In this document: piece after piece, positions 35,118-44,377 of the stretch | Layout: each line of letters starts with the position of its first letter | How positions within the stretch are numbered: the first letter of the stretch is position 1 | Source: Neomegalonema perideroedes DSM 15528 | GTDB lineage: Bacteria; Pseudomonadota; Alphaproteobacteria; Rhodobacterales; Rhodobacteraceae | Length of the DNA: 64,000 nt | Direction of reading: 5' to 3' | Assembly (NCBI RefSeq): GCF_000374145.1 | Contig: NZ_KB893654.1 | Span: 1,114,118 to 1,178,117, forward strand | Translations under genes and position numbers: made by a program | The notes under the pieces: generated by a model | What the model was told of the DNA's origin: nothing | The model's input: only the letters and a program-made list of their open reading frames with translations | The model's database searches: none

Positions 35118-36230
35118 ATGTCCCAAGCTCTCGAACCGCGCACGCCCTATTATCTGATCGACAAGGCGAAGCTCCTGCGGAACATGGAGAAGATCGCCTA
35201 TGTCCGCGAAAAATCTGGCGCCAAGGCCCTTTTGGCGCTGAAATGCTTCGCCACCTGGTCGGCCTTCGATCTGATGCGCGAACATATGGACGGGACCACC
35301 TCCTCCTCGCTCAACGAGGTGCGGTTGGGGCGTCAGCGCTTCGGCGGCGAGACCCACGCTTATAGCGTGGCTTGGGCGGATCATGAGATCGACGAGGCGG
35401 TGAGCTACGCCGATAAGATCATCTTCAACACCATCGGCCAATTGGAGCGCTTCGCCGGAAACGCGCAGGGGATCGCGCGGGGCCTCAGGCTGAATCCGGG
35501 CGTCAGCTCCTCGACCTTCGACCTCGCGGACCCGGCGCGGCCTTTCAGCCGCCTCGGCGAATGGGACGCGGCGCGGGTTCTGCCGGTCATGGATCTGATC
35601 AGCGGCTTCATGATTCATAATAACTGCGAAAACGGCGATTTCGCCCTCTTCGACCGGATGCTGACCCAGATCGAGGAGAAATTCGGCGAGCTTCTGAAGC
35701 GCGCCTCATGGGTGAGCCTCGGCGGCGGCATCCATTTCACCGGCGAGGGCTATCCGCTGGAGGCTTTCTGCGCGCGGCTGAAGCGCTTCTCCGAGAGCTA
35801 TGGCGTTCAGGTCTATCTGGAGCCCGGCGAGGCCGCCGTCACCCAGAGCGCCACCCTGGAGGTGACGGTCCTCGACACTTTGTATAACGGCAAACATCTG
35901 GCCATGGTGGATTCCTCCATCGAGGCCCATATGCTGGATCTGCTGATCTATCGCGAAAAGGCGCAGATCGGCGACGGGACGGGCGATCATGAGGTCATGA
36001 TCTGCGGCAAATCCTGCCTCGCCGGAGACGTCTTCGGCGAATTCCGCTTTCCGCATCCTCTGAAGCCCGGCGACCGGCTCTCGGTGCTGAACGCGGCGGG
36101 CTACACCATGGTCAAGAAGAACTGGTTCAACGGCGTGGCCATGCCCTCCATCGCGATTCGCGAGCCGGACGGCTCCATCCGGGTCGTCCGTGAATTCGGC
36201 TACGCGGATTACGAATCCAGCCTGTCCTGA
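35118..36230 (+). CDS. nspC: Carboxynorspermidine decarboxylase
   Basis: The 370-residue protein starts at 35118 (AGGA six bases upstream). It is a fold-III PLP decarboxylase: PLP Lys in LLALKCFATW, phosphate loop SLGGGIHFTGEGY, EPGEAAV, catalytic Cys in CGKSCLAGDVFGEF and AAGYTMVKKNWFNG. It removes CO2 from carboxynorspermidine or carboxyspermidine to make norspermidine or spermidine, without S-adenosylmethionine. The synthase follows 38 bp downstream. Confidence 0.94.
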   Translation: MSQALEPRTPYYLIDKAKLLRNMEKIAYVREKSGAKALLALKCFATWSAFDLMREHMDGTTSSSLNEVRLGRQRFGGETHAYSVAWADHEIDEAVSYADKIIFNTIGQLERFAGNAQGIARGLRLNPGVSSSTFDLADPARPFSRLGEWDAARVLPVMDLISGFMIHNNCENGDFALFDRMLTQIEEKFGELLKRASWVSLGGGIHFTGEGYPLEAFCARLKRFSESYGVQVYLEPGEAAVTQSATLEVTVLDTLYNGKHLAMVDSSIEAHMLDLLIYREKAQIGDGTGDHEVMICGKSCLAGDVFGEFRFPHPLKPGDRLSVLNAAGYTMVKKNWFNGVAMPSIAIREPDGSIRVVREFGYADYESSLS

Positions 36231-36268
36231 AGAACATCGCACTCAAAACTCAAGAGGTTCCCATCGGC

Positions 36269-37513
36269 ATGACGAAGAACGTGCTCATCATCGGCGCCGG
36301 CGGCGTGGCGCAAGTCGTCGCGCATAAATGCGCGCAGAACAACGATCTGCTCGGCGACATCCATATCGCCTCGCGCAGATTGTCGAAATGCGAAGCCATC
36401 CTCGCCTCCGTTCATGAGAAACGGGCTTTGAAGACCGAAGGCAAGCTCGAAGCCCATCAGCTCGACGCCATGGACGTCGCGGCGACGGCGGCCCTCATCC
36501 GCAAGACCGGCGCGGGGATCGTGATCAACGTCGGCTCGTCCTTTTTGAACATGTCGGTCTTGTCGGCCTGCATCGAGACCGGGGCGGCCTATCTCGACAC
36601 GGCGATTCACGAGGATCCGGCGAAGGTCTGCGAGACGCCGCCTTGGTACGCCAATTACGAATGGCGCCGCCGCGAGGATTGCGCGAAAGCGGGCGTCACG
36701 GCGATTCTCGGGGCGGGCTTCGATCCGGGCGTGGTCAACGCCTACGCCAAGCTTGCGCATGACGAATATTTCGACCGCATCGACTCCATCGACATCGTGG
36801 ACATCAACGCGGGCTCGCATGGGCGTTATTTCGCGACGAATTTCGATCCCGAGATCAATTTCCGCGAATTCACCGGACAGGTCTGGTCCTGGCAGGAGGG
36901 CGCCTGGACCTCGAACGCCATGTTCGAGGTGGGCAAGACTTGGGATCTGCCGGTGGTCGGCCCGCAAAAGGCTTACCTCACGGGACATGACGAGGTGCAT
37001 TCGCTTTCGCAGATCCTCGGCGTGCCGAACGTGCGCTTCTGGATGGGCTTCGGCGATCATTACATCAACGTCTTCACGGTGCTGAAAAACCTCGGGCTTC
37101 TCTCGGAGAAGCCGGTGAAGACCGCCGAAGGGCTGGAGGTGATCCCGCTGAAGCTGGTCAAGGCGGTTCTGCCCGATCCGGGCTCTTTGGCGCCGGATTA
37201 CAGCGGCAAGACCTGCATCGGCGACGTGGTCAAGGGCGTGAAGGACGGCCGCGACCGCGAGGTCTTCATCTATAACGTCGCCGATCATAAGGAGGCCTTC
37301 GAGGAGGTCGGGAGTCAGGGCATCTCCTATACGGCGGGGGTTCCGGCCGTGGCGGCGGCTCTGCTGATCGCCTCGGGCGAATGGGACGTCAAGACGATGG
37401 CCAATATCGAGGAATTGCCGCCCAAGCCTTTCCTCGCGCTGCTCGACCGGCTCGGCCTGCCCACCCGCATCCGCGACGAGCAGGGCGACCGCGCTCTGAC
37501 CGCCAGCGCCTGA
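36269..37513 (+). CDS. Carboxynorspermidine synthase (saccharopine dehydrogenase family)
   Basis: The 414-residue protein has an N-terminal NAD(P) fold (VLIIGAGGVAQVVAHKC) and the saccharopine-dehydrogenase-like core GAAYLDTAIHEDP, GVTAILGAGFDPGVVNAYA and HGRYFATNFDPEINFREF. With nspC it forms the alternative polyamine pathway, condensing aspartate semialdehyde with putrescine or diaminopropane. The pair replaces speE/speD chemistry; neither speD nor speE is in the window. A strong hairpin follows the stop. Confidence 0.94.
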   Translation: MTKNVLIIGAGGVAQVVAHKCAQNNDLLGDIHIASRRLSKCEAILASVHEKRALKTEGKLEAHQLDAMDVAATAALIRKTGAGIVINVGSSFLNMSVLSACIETGAAYLDTAIHEDPAKVCETPPWYANYEWRRREDCAKAGVTAILGAGFDPGVVNAYAKLAHDEYFDRIDSIDIVDINAGSHGRYFATNFDPEINFREFTGQVWSWQEGAWTSNAMFEVGKTWDLPVVGPQKAYLTGHDEVHSLSQILGVPNVRFWMGFGDHYINVFTVLKNLGLLSEKPVKTAEGLEVIPLKLVKAVLPDPGSLAPDYSGKTCIGDVVKGVKDGRDREVFIYNVADHKEAFEEVGSQGISYTAGVPAVAAALLIASGEWDVKTMANIEELPPKPFLALLDRLGLPTRIRDEQGDRALTASA

Positions 37514-37523
37514 CGCTTTCCGC

Positions 37524-37556
37524 CGCGCCGCCGTCCGAAAATCGGAGGGCGGCGCG
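37524..37556 (+). terminator. Terminator-like hairpin after the polyamine operon
   Basis: A 9-bp GC stem (CGCGCCGCC with GGCGGCGCG) is extended by a CCG/CGG pair across a 2x2 bulge, with loop AAAAT, 11 bp after the synthase stop. A weak T-containing stretch follows. Confidence 0.6.
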
Positions 37557-37647
37557 CGGATTTCAGCCTTGTTCTCCGGCCTTCGCCTATGCGAATTTCC
37601 GATTGTGCGGCGCGATATGCGACGTCCCCGGAGAGGAGCGTGGATGA

Positions 37648-38304
37648 ATGAAAGGCGCGATGACCCCGCAAGCCGCGGCGGAGCTGATCCCCGACGGCGC
37701 GAGTCTGATGATCGGCGGCTTCATGGCCGTCGGCAGCCCTGAGCGCATGATCGACGCCCTCGTCGCGCGCAGGCTGCGCGACCTCACGCTGATCTGCAAC
37801 GACGCGGCCATGCCCGGCAAGGGCGTCGGGAAACTGATCTCGGCGGGCGCCGTGCGGCGCGTGATCGCCTCGCATATCGGTTTGAATCCCGAGATGCAGG
37901 CGAAGATGATCTCCGGCGAAATCGACTGCGAATTGGTCCCGCAAGGCACGCTGGTCGAGCGCATCCGCGCGGGCGGCATGGGGCTCGGCGGGGTGCTGAC
38001 GCCCACCGGACTCGGCACGGAGGTCGAGGAGGGCAAGCGGATCATCGAGGTGGAGGGGAAGCGCTTCCTGCTCGAAACGCCGCTGAAGGCGGATTTCTCC
38101 CTGATCTCCGCCTGGCAGGCCGATTACGTCGGGAATCTCAGCTATCTGCTGACGGCGCATAATTTCAATCCGGTGATGGCGCTGGCGGGAAAGACCGTCA
38201 TAGCGGAGCCTGAAAGCATCGTCCCCGTCGGAGTCATCCCGCCGGACGCGGTGAAGACTCCGGGGGTTTTGGTGCATCATCTGTTGGTCCGCGCGGGCCG
38301 TTGA
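37648..38304 (+). CDS. 3-oxoacid CoA-transferase, subunit A
   Basis: The 218-residue protein has the CoA-transferase I alpha signature: DGASLMIGGFMAVGSPERMIDAL, then GEIDCELVPQGTLVERIRAGG and GVLTPTGLGTEVEEGK. It pairs with the next gene. Family members transfer CoA among acetoacetate, acetate, butyrate or 3-oxoadipate; the closest look is AtoD-like, so acetoacetyl-CoA or short-chain activation is most likely. A role in the neighbouring phenylacetate pathway is not required by the known route. Confidence 0.9.
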   Translation: MKGAMTPQAAAELIPDGASLMIGGFMAVGSPERMIDALVARRLRDLTLICNDAAMPGKGVGKLISAGAVRRVIASHIGLNPEMQAKMISGEIDCELVPQGTLVERIRAGGMGLGGVLTPTGLGTEVEEGKRIIEVEGKRFLLETPLKADFSLISAWQADYVGNLSYLLTAHNFNPVMALAGKTVIAEPESIVPVGVIPPDAVKTPGVLVHHLLVRAGR

Positions 38305-38315
38305 GGAGAAACGCC

Positions 38316-38969
38316 ATGGATGCGAAAGAACTCATCGCCCGCCGCGTGGCGCGCGAGATCCGGGCGGGGATGCTGGTGAATCTCGGCATCGGCCTGCCTT
38401 CTCTGGTGGCCAATTACGTGCCCCAGAGCCTCGGCGTCTTTTTTCAGGCTGAAAACGGCGTGATCGGGCTTGGCGCCCGCCCGCCCGAGGGCATGGAGAA
38501 TCTCGGCCTCACCGACGCCGGAGGCGGCTTCGTCTCGGCGGTTCCGGGGGCGGCCTCCATCGACAGCGCCATGAGCTTCGGGCTGATCCGGGGCGGACAT
38601 CTCGACATGACCGTCCTCGGCGGGCTTCAGGTGGACGAAGCCGGAAGGCTCGCGAATTGGAAAGTGCCGGGCAAGATGGTGCCGGGCATGGGCGGCGCCA
38701 TGGATCTCGTGACGGGCGCGGCGCGGGTGGTGGTGGCCATGCAGCATTCGGCGCGGGGCGAATCCAAGGTCGTCAAAAGCTGCGATCTGCCTCTGACGTC
38801 TCTGCGGCGGGTGGATCTGGTGGTGACGGAGCTGGCGGCGCTCAAGCCCACGGAGGAAGGGCTCGTCCTGCTGGAGCGCGCCCCCGGCGTGAGCCTGAAG
38901 GAGATCCGCGACGCCACGGAGGCGGATCTCCTCATCCCCGGGGAAGTCCCGGAGATGGAGTTAGCGTAA
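38316..38969 (+). CDS. 3-oxoacid CoA-transferase, subunit B
   Basis: The product has 217 residues from the ATG at 38316 (GAGGAGAA upstream). LVNLGIGLPSLVANYVP and FQAENGVIGLG carry the family's glycine loop and the catalytic Glu (Glu46), which forms the covalent glutamyl-CoA intermediate. GGHLDMTVLGGLQVD is also conserved. It starts 11 bp after subunit A and converges on the FadB-like gene 5 bp away. Confidence 0.92.
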   Translation: MDAKELIARRVAREIRAGMLVNLGIGLPSLVANYVPQSLGVFFQAENGVIGLGARPPEGMENLGLTDAGGGFVSAVPGAASIDSAMSFGLIRGGHLDMTVLGGLQVDEAGRLANWKVPGKMVPGMGGAMDLVTGAARVVVAMQHSARGESKVVKSCDLPLTSLRRVDLVVTELAALKPTEEGLVLLERAPGVSLKEIRDATEADLLIPGEVPEMELA

Positions 38970-38974
38970 AGCTT

Positions 38975-40942
38975 TCAGGAAGAGCGGCGGCCCGTGGCGA
39001 ACATGGGGCCGCCGCGCCAGCGGGGAAAGCCGTAGCCGTGGATCTCGACCAGATCCACGTCCGAAGGCTGAAGCGCCACGCCCTCCGCGAGGATGGCCTC
39101 GCCTTCCGCCGCCATCTCGCCGACGAGCCTTTCCGCGATGGTCTTGCGGTCCAGCGGCGAGCCCAGCGCGATCCGCGGCGCCAGAAGCTCCGTCGTCGCC
39201 GCCGAAGCCTGAGGCTTGCGCTCGCCGGGGGCGTAGTCATACCAGCCGCCGCCGGTCTTCTGGCCTTTGCGCCCCGCCTTGACGAGAAGGTCGCCGAGGG
39301 TCTCCGGGACGTTCCGGCCCGCCGCCCTTGCGCCCTCGCGTTGCAGAAAGGCGATGTCCAGCCCGCCGAGATCCTGCGCTTCGAAAGGCCCCATGGCGAA
39401 GCCGTGATCCCGCATGGCGGCGTCGATCTCCGCGATGGCGACGCCCTGACGCACCAGATTCTCGGCGGCGGCGCGATAGCGCTTGAGAATCCGATTGCCG
39501 ATGAAGCCTTCGCAGATTCCCGCCTGAACCGGAATCTTGCCCAAAGCCCGCGCCAGAGCGAATCCGGTCGCCAGAACCTCCGGCGCGGTTTCGGGGATCG
39601 GCACGATCTCCAAAAGCTTCATGACATTGGCCGGGCTGAAGAAATGCAGCCCTATGAAGCGCTCCGGATGGGACAGGCCCTCGGCGACGGCGCGCGGATC
39701 GAGATAAGAGGTGTTGGTCGCGAGGATCGCCTCCGGGCGGCAATGACGCGCCAGCTCCGCGAAGACGGCGCGTTTGACGCCGATCTCCTCGAAGACCGCC
39801 TCAATGACGAGATCCGCCTCCGCGAGCGCGGCGTAATCCGTGGAGAAGCTCGCGCCCGCCATGCGCGCCTCGGCCTGGGCCTCGGTGAGCTTGCCGCGCT
39901 TGACGCCGCCCGCGAAGATCCCGCGCAGATTGGCCTCGCCCCGCGCCAGAGCCTCGGCGTCGCGCTCGATCAGCGTGACGGAGAATCCGGCGTCGCGCAG
40001 AGCGGCGGCGATGCCCGCGCCCATGGTGCCGCCGCCGATCACGCCGACCCGCTTCAGAGCCTTCGGCTCGACGCCCTTCAGATGAACCGGACGCGGCGCC
40101 GCGCGCTCGGCGAAGAAGACCGCCCGCAAAGCCGCCGCCTGCTCCGAGCCGCGCAGATCAAGGAAGGTCGCGCGCTCGAAAGCCATGGCCTCCGCGAAGG
40201 GAGCCTCCGCCGCCTTGCGCAGAGAAGCCAGAGCCCGCAAAGGCGCGGCCTCGCCTTTGGCGCGCTTGGCTGCGGCGGATTCCTGCTCCGCCCAGAAGCC
40301 CGGCTCCGGAGCGGCCACGGGGCGCTCCGAGGTTTTCGGCGGCAGGGGCCGCGTGAGAGCCTCGCGGGCGAAGGCGAGGGCCCCCGCGCGCAGATCCTCG
40401 CCCGGATCCTCGCCATGGATCACGGCGTCGATCAGCCCGGCGGCTTTGGCTTTGGCGGCCTTCAGAGGCCGTCCGCCCGTGATCAATTCCGCCGCCGCCG
40501 CGACTCCGGCCAGACGCGGCGTGCGCACCGTGCCGGAGGCGCCGGGGATGATCCCAAGCGTCACCTCGGGCAGCCCGACGGAGGCGCTTTCAAGCGCCAC
40601 GCGGAAGCGGCAGCCTAAAGCGACCTCGAAGCCGCCGCCCAGAGCCGAGCCGTGAATCGCCGCGATCCACGGCTTCGTCGCGTCCTCGATGCGGTCCACG
40701 AGATCCGGGAGATGGGGCTCCATGGGCGGCTTGCCGAATTCGGAGACGTCCGCTCCGGCGATGAAGGTGCGGCCCGCGCAGAGCAGGACCACGGCCTTGA
40801 TCTCCGGATCGGCGTCGAGGCGATCCGCCGCCGCCCAAAGCTCCTGACGCAGAGCCTGAGACAGGGCGTTGACCGGCGGGTTGTCGATGATGACGAGGGC
40901 GATTTCGCCCTCGCGCCCGATGCTCACGACAGGTTCGCTCAT
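38975..40942 (-). CDS. Bifunctional enoyl-CoA hydratase / 3-hydroxyacyl-CoA dehydrogenase (FadB/FadJ-like)
   Basis: The 655-residue fusion has an N-terminal crotonase domain (about 5-190) with IIDNPPVNALSQ, oxyanion segment ALGGGFEVALG and Glu in GLPEVTLGIIPGASGT. A 3-hydroxyacyl-CoA dehydrogenase (about 285-640) follows, with NAD site VIGGGTMGAGIA and catalytic His in FIGLHFFSPANVMKLLEIV. I start at the ATG at 40942 (AGGGA upstream); a TTG two codons earlier is open. It lies 2 bp after livF, so it is in the liv operon. It could perform the missing PaaF and PaaH steps of phenylacetate breakdown. Confidence 0.93.
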   Translation of the reverse strand: MSEPVVSIGREGEIALVIIDNPPVNALSQALRQELWAAADRLDADPEIKAVVLLCAGRTFIAGADVSEFGKPPMEPHLPDLVDRIEDATKPWIAAIHGSALGGGFEVALGCRFRVALESASVGLPEVTLGIIPGASGTVRTPRLAGVAAAAELITGGRPLKAAKAKAAGLIDAVIHGEDPGEDLRAGALAFAREALTRPLPPKTSERPVAAPEPGFWAEQESAAAKRAKGEAAPLRALASLRKAAEAPFAEAMAFERATFLDLRGSEQAAALRAVFFAERAAPRPVHLKGVEPKALKRVGVIGGGTMGAGIAAALRDAGFSVTLIERDAEALARGEANLRGIFAGGVKRGKLTEAQAEARMAGASFSTDYAALAEADLVIEAVFEEIGVKRAVFAELARHCRPEAILATNTSYLDPRAVAEGLSHPERFIGLHFFSPANVMKLLEIVPIPETAPEVLATGFALARALGKIPVQAGICEGFIGNRILKRYRAAAENLVRQGVAIAEIDAAMRDHGFAMGPFEAQDLGGLDIAFLQREGARAAGRNVPETLGDLLVKAGRKGQKTGGGWYDYAPGERKPQASAATTELLAPRIALGSPLDRKTIAERLVGEMAAEGEAILAEGVALQPSDVDLVEIHGYGFPRWRGGPMFATGRRSS

Positions 40943-40944
40943 GT

Positions 40945-41646
40945 TCAAATCCCTAAGTAGGCTTCGCGGATGCGCGGATCGGCGATGAGATCGGCGGCGG
41001 CGCCCTGCATGGCGATCTTGCCGTTCTCCATGACGTAGCCCCGATCCGCGATGCGCAGGGCGCCGAAGGCGTTTTGCTCGACGAGCAGCACCGTGACGCC
41101 CCGCCCCTTGAGGCTCTCCACCACGTCGAAGATCTGCTGCACGATGATCGGCGCGAGCCCCATGGAGGGCTCGTCCAGCAGCAGACAGGCCGGACGCCCC
41201 ATCAGCGCGCGAGCCATGGCGAGCATCTGCTGTTGTCCGCCCGAGAGCCCGCCCGCCGCGAGATTGCGCTTTTCGCGGAGGATGGGGAACATCTGAAAAG
41301 CGTCCTCCATATCCTTTCCGACGCGCTCGTCATGGAAGTTATAGGCGCCGAGCCGCAGATTCTCCTCGACGGTCAGATTGCCGAAGATCTGCCGCCCCTC
41401 CGGCGATTGCGTCAGGCCCTTGGCCGGGCGCTTATAGGCGGGGATGCCGGTCAGAGGCTCGCCCTGAAAGGAGATAGTCCCGGCTGAAACCGGCTGAATC
41501 CCCGAAAGACAGCGCAGCAGCGTGGTCTTGCCCGCGCCATTGGCTCCGACCACCGTGACGATCTCGCCTTGCGAGACCTCAAGGTCGATTCCATGCAGAA
41601 CCTCGATGCGCCCGTAGCGGGAGCGCAGGCCTTCGACTTTAAGCAT
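40945..41646 (-). CDS. livF: Branched-chain-type ABC transporter ATPase
   Basis: The 233-residue ABC ATPase has Walker A GANGAGKTT, signature LSGGQQQM and Walker B CLLLDEPSMGLAP, typical of LivF. It overlaps livG by 8 bp and lies 2 bp before the FadB-like gene. The liv name gives the family; the transported compound may be phenylacetate rather than an amino acid because of the operon's regulator site. Confidence 0.92.
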   Translation of the reverse strand: MLKVEGLRSRYGRIEVLHGIDLEVSQGEIVTVVGANGAGKTTLLRCLSGIQPVSAGTISFQGEPLTGIPAYKRPAKGLTQSPEGRQIFGNLTVEENLRLGAYNFHDERVGKDMEDAFQMFPILREKRNLAAGGLSGGQQQMLAMARALMGRPACLLLDEPSMGLAPIIVQQIFDVVESLKGRGVTVLLVEQNAFGALRIADRGYVMENGKIAMQGAAADLIADPRIREAYLGI

Positions 41647-42445
41647 GGTCTCCTCCCGTCTGGGCTTCCGCGCCGAGATAGGCCGCGATCACCGCCGGAT
41701 CGCGGCTGACCGTCGCCGGATCGCCTTCGGCGATCTTCTCGCCATGATCCAGCACCACGATGTGGTTGGAGATGCGCATGACCATCTTCATGTCATGCTC
41801 CACCAGCAGGATCGCCACGCCGGAGGCCGCGATCTCGGCGATGAGATGGTCGATCTCCTCGGTCTCGACGGCGTTGCATCCGGCGGCGGGCTCGTCGAGC
41901 AGCAGGATCTTCGGCTGCGAGGCCATGGCCCGCGCGATCTCCAGCCGCTTCAGCGAGCCATAGGAGAGATTCCCGGCCTCCCGGTCGGCGGCCTCCGCCA
42001 GACGCACCCGCGCCAGAAGCTTGCGCGCGCCTTCCTCCGCCGCCTTGGCCCGCCTCCGCGAGCCGGGGAGGCTGAGGAGATCCGCCAGAACCGAACCGCG
42101 CTCCTGAAGATGAAAGCCGGAGATGGCGTTTTCCAGAACGCTCATGCTCTGGAAGATCTGGAGATTCTGAAAGGTCCGGCTCATGCCGCGCCGCGCGAGG
42201 AGATGAGGCTCCATGCCCGTGACCTCCTCGCCGCTGAGGGAGATGCGGCCCGCGCCCGGCTGATAGACGCCCGAGATCATATTGAAGAGCGTGGTCTTGC
42301 CCGCGCCGTTCGGCCCGATCACCGAGACGATTTCTCCGGGCTTCACGGCGAAGCTCACGTCGTTCACGGCCTTGAGCCCGCCGAAGGAGATGCCCAAGCC
42401 CTCGACGGAGAGGAGCGTGGTCTGCGTGTCGCGAGATGCGGTCAT
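41639..42445 (-). CDS. livG: Branched-chain-type ABC transporter ATPase
   Basis: The 268-residue ABC ATPase has Walker A GPNGAGKTT, the LivG-type insert GMEPHLLARRGMSRTFQNLQIF, signature LSYGSLKR and Walker B ILLLDEPAAGCN. It overlaps livM by 4 bp and livF by 8 bp. It works as a heterodimer with LivF. Confidence 0.92.
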   Translation of the reverse strand: MTASRDTQTTLLSVEGLGISFGGLKAVNDVSFAVKPGEIVSVIGPNGAGKTTLFNMISGVYQPGAGRISLSGEEVTGMEPHLLARRGMSRTFQNLQIFQSMSVLENAISGFHLQERGSVLADLLSLPGSRRRAKAAEEGARKLLARVRLAEAADREAGNLSYGSLKRLEIARAMASQPKILLLDEPAAGCNAVETEEIDHLIAEIAASGVAILLVEHDMKMVMRISNHIVVLDHGEKIAEGDPATVSRDPAVIAAYLGAEAQTGGDHA

Positions 42446-43404
42446 TCGCCCTTCCTCCTCAGCTTGCGCAGAATCGAGGGCAGAAGCCCCTCGCGCAGGA
42501 AGATCATCACCAGCATCATCACGAGGCCGAGCACGAGCTGCTCATATTCCGCGAAGACGGTCAGGACTTGCGGCAGGAGCGTCAGGATGGCCGCGCCGAA
42601 GATCGCGCCCAGCACCGAGCCCACCCCGCCGAGAACGGCCATGGTCACCATCTCGATGGAATGCATGAAGCCCGCGACGTCCGGCGTGATGAATTTATTC
42701 TGCAACGCCAGCAGCGAGCCCGAGACCGAGGCGTAGACCGCCGAGATCACGAAGGCTTGCAGCTTCATGCGGGCGACGTCCACGCCCACCGTGCGCGCCG
42801 CGACCTCCGAGCCGTGCAGCGCCCGCAGGGCCCGCCCCGAAGGGCTGTTGTGCAGGTTCAGCGCCAGCCAAGCCCCGAGGATCATGCAGAGCCCGCAGAA
42901 ATAATACCAAAATTGGCCGTTGGTCAGATCCAGCCCCCAGCCTTTCAGCAGAGCGCGCAGGCCAAGCTCCGGCACTTCGATTCCGTCGGGGCCGCGGGTG
43001 AGCTGGCGTTCGTTGTTCAGCATCATCGAGATGAGGATGCCGAGCCCCAAGGTGGCCACGCCGAGATAATAGCCCTTCAGCCGCAGGATGGGGCGCCCGA
43101 CCAGCCAAGCCAGAAGCGCCGAGATCGCCGCGCCGAGAACCACCGCCAAAGCCGGATGAATGCCGAAATGCGCCGGCGCCAAAGCGCAGGCGTAAGCGCC
43201 GATTCCGGCGAATCCGGCGTGTCCGAGGCTGATTTGCCCCGCGTAGCCGGTGAGGATCACGATTCCCGTCACCGCGATGGAGTTGACGAAGATCAGGGCT
43301 CCGACGCGGTAATAGAAGTTGGAGGGGAAGAGGAAGGGCGCCAGCAGGACCAGCGCCGCCAAGATGAGCAGGGTCGCGAGTTTCGGGGTCATCTTCATGG
43401 TCAC
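42442..43404 (-). CDS. livM: Branched-chain-type ABC transporter permease
   Basis: The 320-residue membrane protein has the LivM signature GYAGQISLGHAGFAGIGAYA and GPDGIEVPE, and about eight to ten helices. ATGA-type overlaps with livH and livG show strict coupling. It pairs with LivH to form the channel. Confidence 0.93.
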   Translation of the reverse strand: MTMKMTPKLATLLILAALVLLAPFLFPSNFYYRVGALIFVNSIAVTGIVILTGYAGQISLGHAGFAGIGAYACALAPAHFGIHPALAVVLGAAISALLAWLVGRPILRLKGYYLGVATLGLGILISMMLNNERQLTRGPDGIEVPELGLRALLKGWGLDLTNGQFWYYFCGLCMILGAWLALNLHNSPSGRALRALHGSEVAARTVGVDVARMKLQAFVISAVYASVSGSLLALQNKFITPDVAGFMHSIEMVTMAVLGGVGSVLGAIFGAAILTLLPQVLTVFAEYEQLVLGLVMMLVMIFLREGLLPSILRKLRRKGE

Positions 43405-44273
43405 ACCCGATCCGTCGATTTGCGCCCGAAGAGGCCCTGAGGCCGCACGAACAGCACCAGCAGGATGACCACGAAGGCCGCCGCATCCTTATATTGCGAG
43501 GAGAGATAGCCCGCCGTCAGGGCCTCGATCAGCCCGATGAGGAAGCCGCCCACCAAAGCGCCTTTGGGATTGCCCATCCCGCCGAGCATGGCGCCCGCGA
43601 AGCCCTTCAGCGCGAAGGCGATGCCGACGTTATAGGCCGTCAGGGTGATGGGAGTCGCCAGAACGCCCGCCAGAGCCCCGATCCCCGCCGACAAGGCGAA
43701 GGAGAGGGTCATCACGAAATTGGTGTTGATGCCCACCAGTTGCGCCGCGAGCCGATTATTGGAGGTCGCCAGCACCGCCCGCCCAAGCAGCGTGCGGGTG
43801 AAGAAGATCCAGAGTCCCACGAAGACCGCCAAGGCGCCGCCGATCACCCAAAGGCTTTGCGGCAGGATGGTCGCCCCGCCGACGCGGATCGGCGTGTTCC
43901 CCGAGAAGGCCGGGAAATCATGAATCTGCTTGTCGAAGACGAGCTGCGCCGCGCCCTGAAGGAAGATCGAGGCGCCGATGGTGATGATGATCAGCGAGAC
44001 GATGGGCGCGCCTCTCGCCGGTTCGATGGCGAGCTTGTTCATCGCCACGCCGATGGCGGCGGTGATCGAAATCGCGAGGAAGGCCGCTATGGGCAGGGGA
44101 ATCCCCGCCTGATGGGCGAACCATGTGATCATCCCGCCCAGCATGACGAATTCGCCTTGCGCGAAGTTCACCACGTCGGAGGCGTTGTAGATGATCGTGA
44201 ATCCGAGCGCGACGAGCGCATAAACCGCGCCGACCGTCACCCCGGAGAAAAGGAATTGCAAAAGTTCCGACAT
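43401..44273 (-). CDS. livH: Branched-chain-type ABC transporter permease
   Basis: The 290-residue membrane protein starts with the LivH hallmark FSGVTVGAVYALVALGFTIIYN and DVVNFAQGEFVMLGG, followed by several helices and NPKGALVGGFLIGLIEAL. It lies 104 bp after livK, separated by a perfect hairpin. Confidence 0.93.
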   Translation of the reverse strand: MSELLQFLFSGVTVGAVYALVALGFTIIYNASDVVNFAQGEFVMLGGMITWFAHQAGIPLPIAAFLAISITAAIGVAMNKLAIEPARGAPIVSLIIITIGASIFLQGAAQLVFDKQIHDFPAFSGNTPIRVGGATILPQSLWVIGGALAVFVGLWIFFTRTLLGRAVLATSNNRLAAQLVGINTNFVMTLSFALSAGIGALAGVLATPITLTAYNVGIAFALKGFAGAMLGGMGNPKGALVGGFLIGLIEALTAGYLSSQYKDAAAFVVILLVLFVRPQGLFGRKSTDRV

Positions 44274-44331
44274 GGAGTCTCCGGCTCCTGCTCATGCTGC
44301 GGGAGGCGCGTCGAGACGCGCGCGAAGGCGT

Positions 44332-44358
44332 CCTCCGCCCGCAAGGGCCGGGCGGAGG
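44332..44358 (-). terminator. Intercistronic hairpin between livK and livH
   Basis: A perfect 10-bp stem (CCTCCGCCCG with CGGGCGGAGG) has a 7-base loop, 19 bases after the livK stop. It has no T-run. It probably reduces read-through or protects livK mRNA, giving excess binding protein. Confidence 0.62.
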
Positions 44359-44377
44359 GTCAGGCTGGAGCCGGGTC

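Noticed and set aside
43401-44273. Treating the liv genes as ordinary amino-acid uptake only
   Set aside because: Not excluded, but the shared operator and the operon with a hydratase/dehydrogenase favour an aromatic acid; kept as a finding instead.
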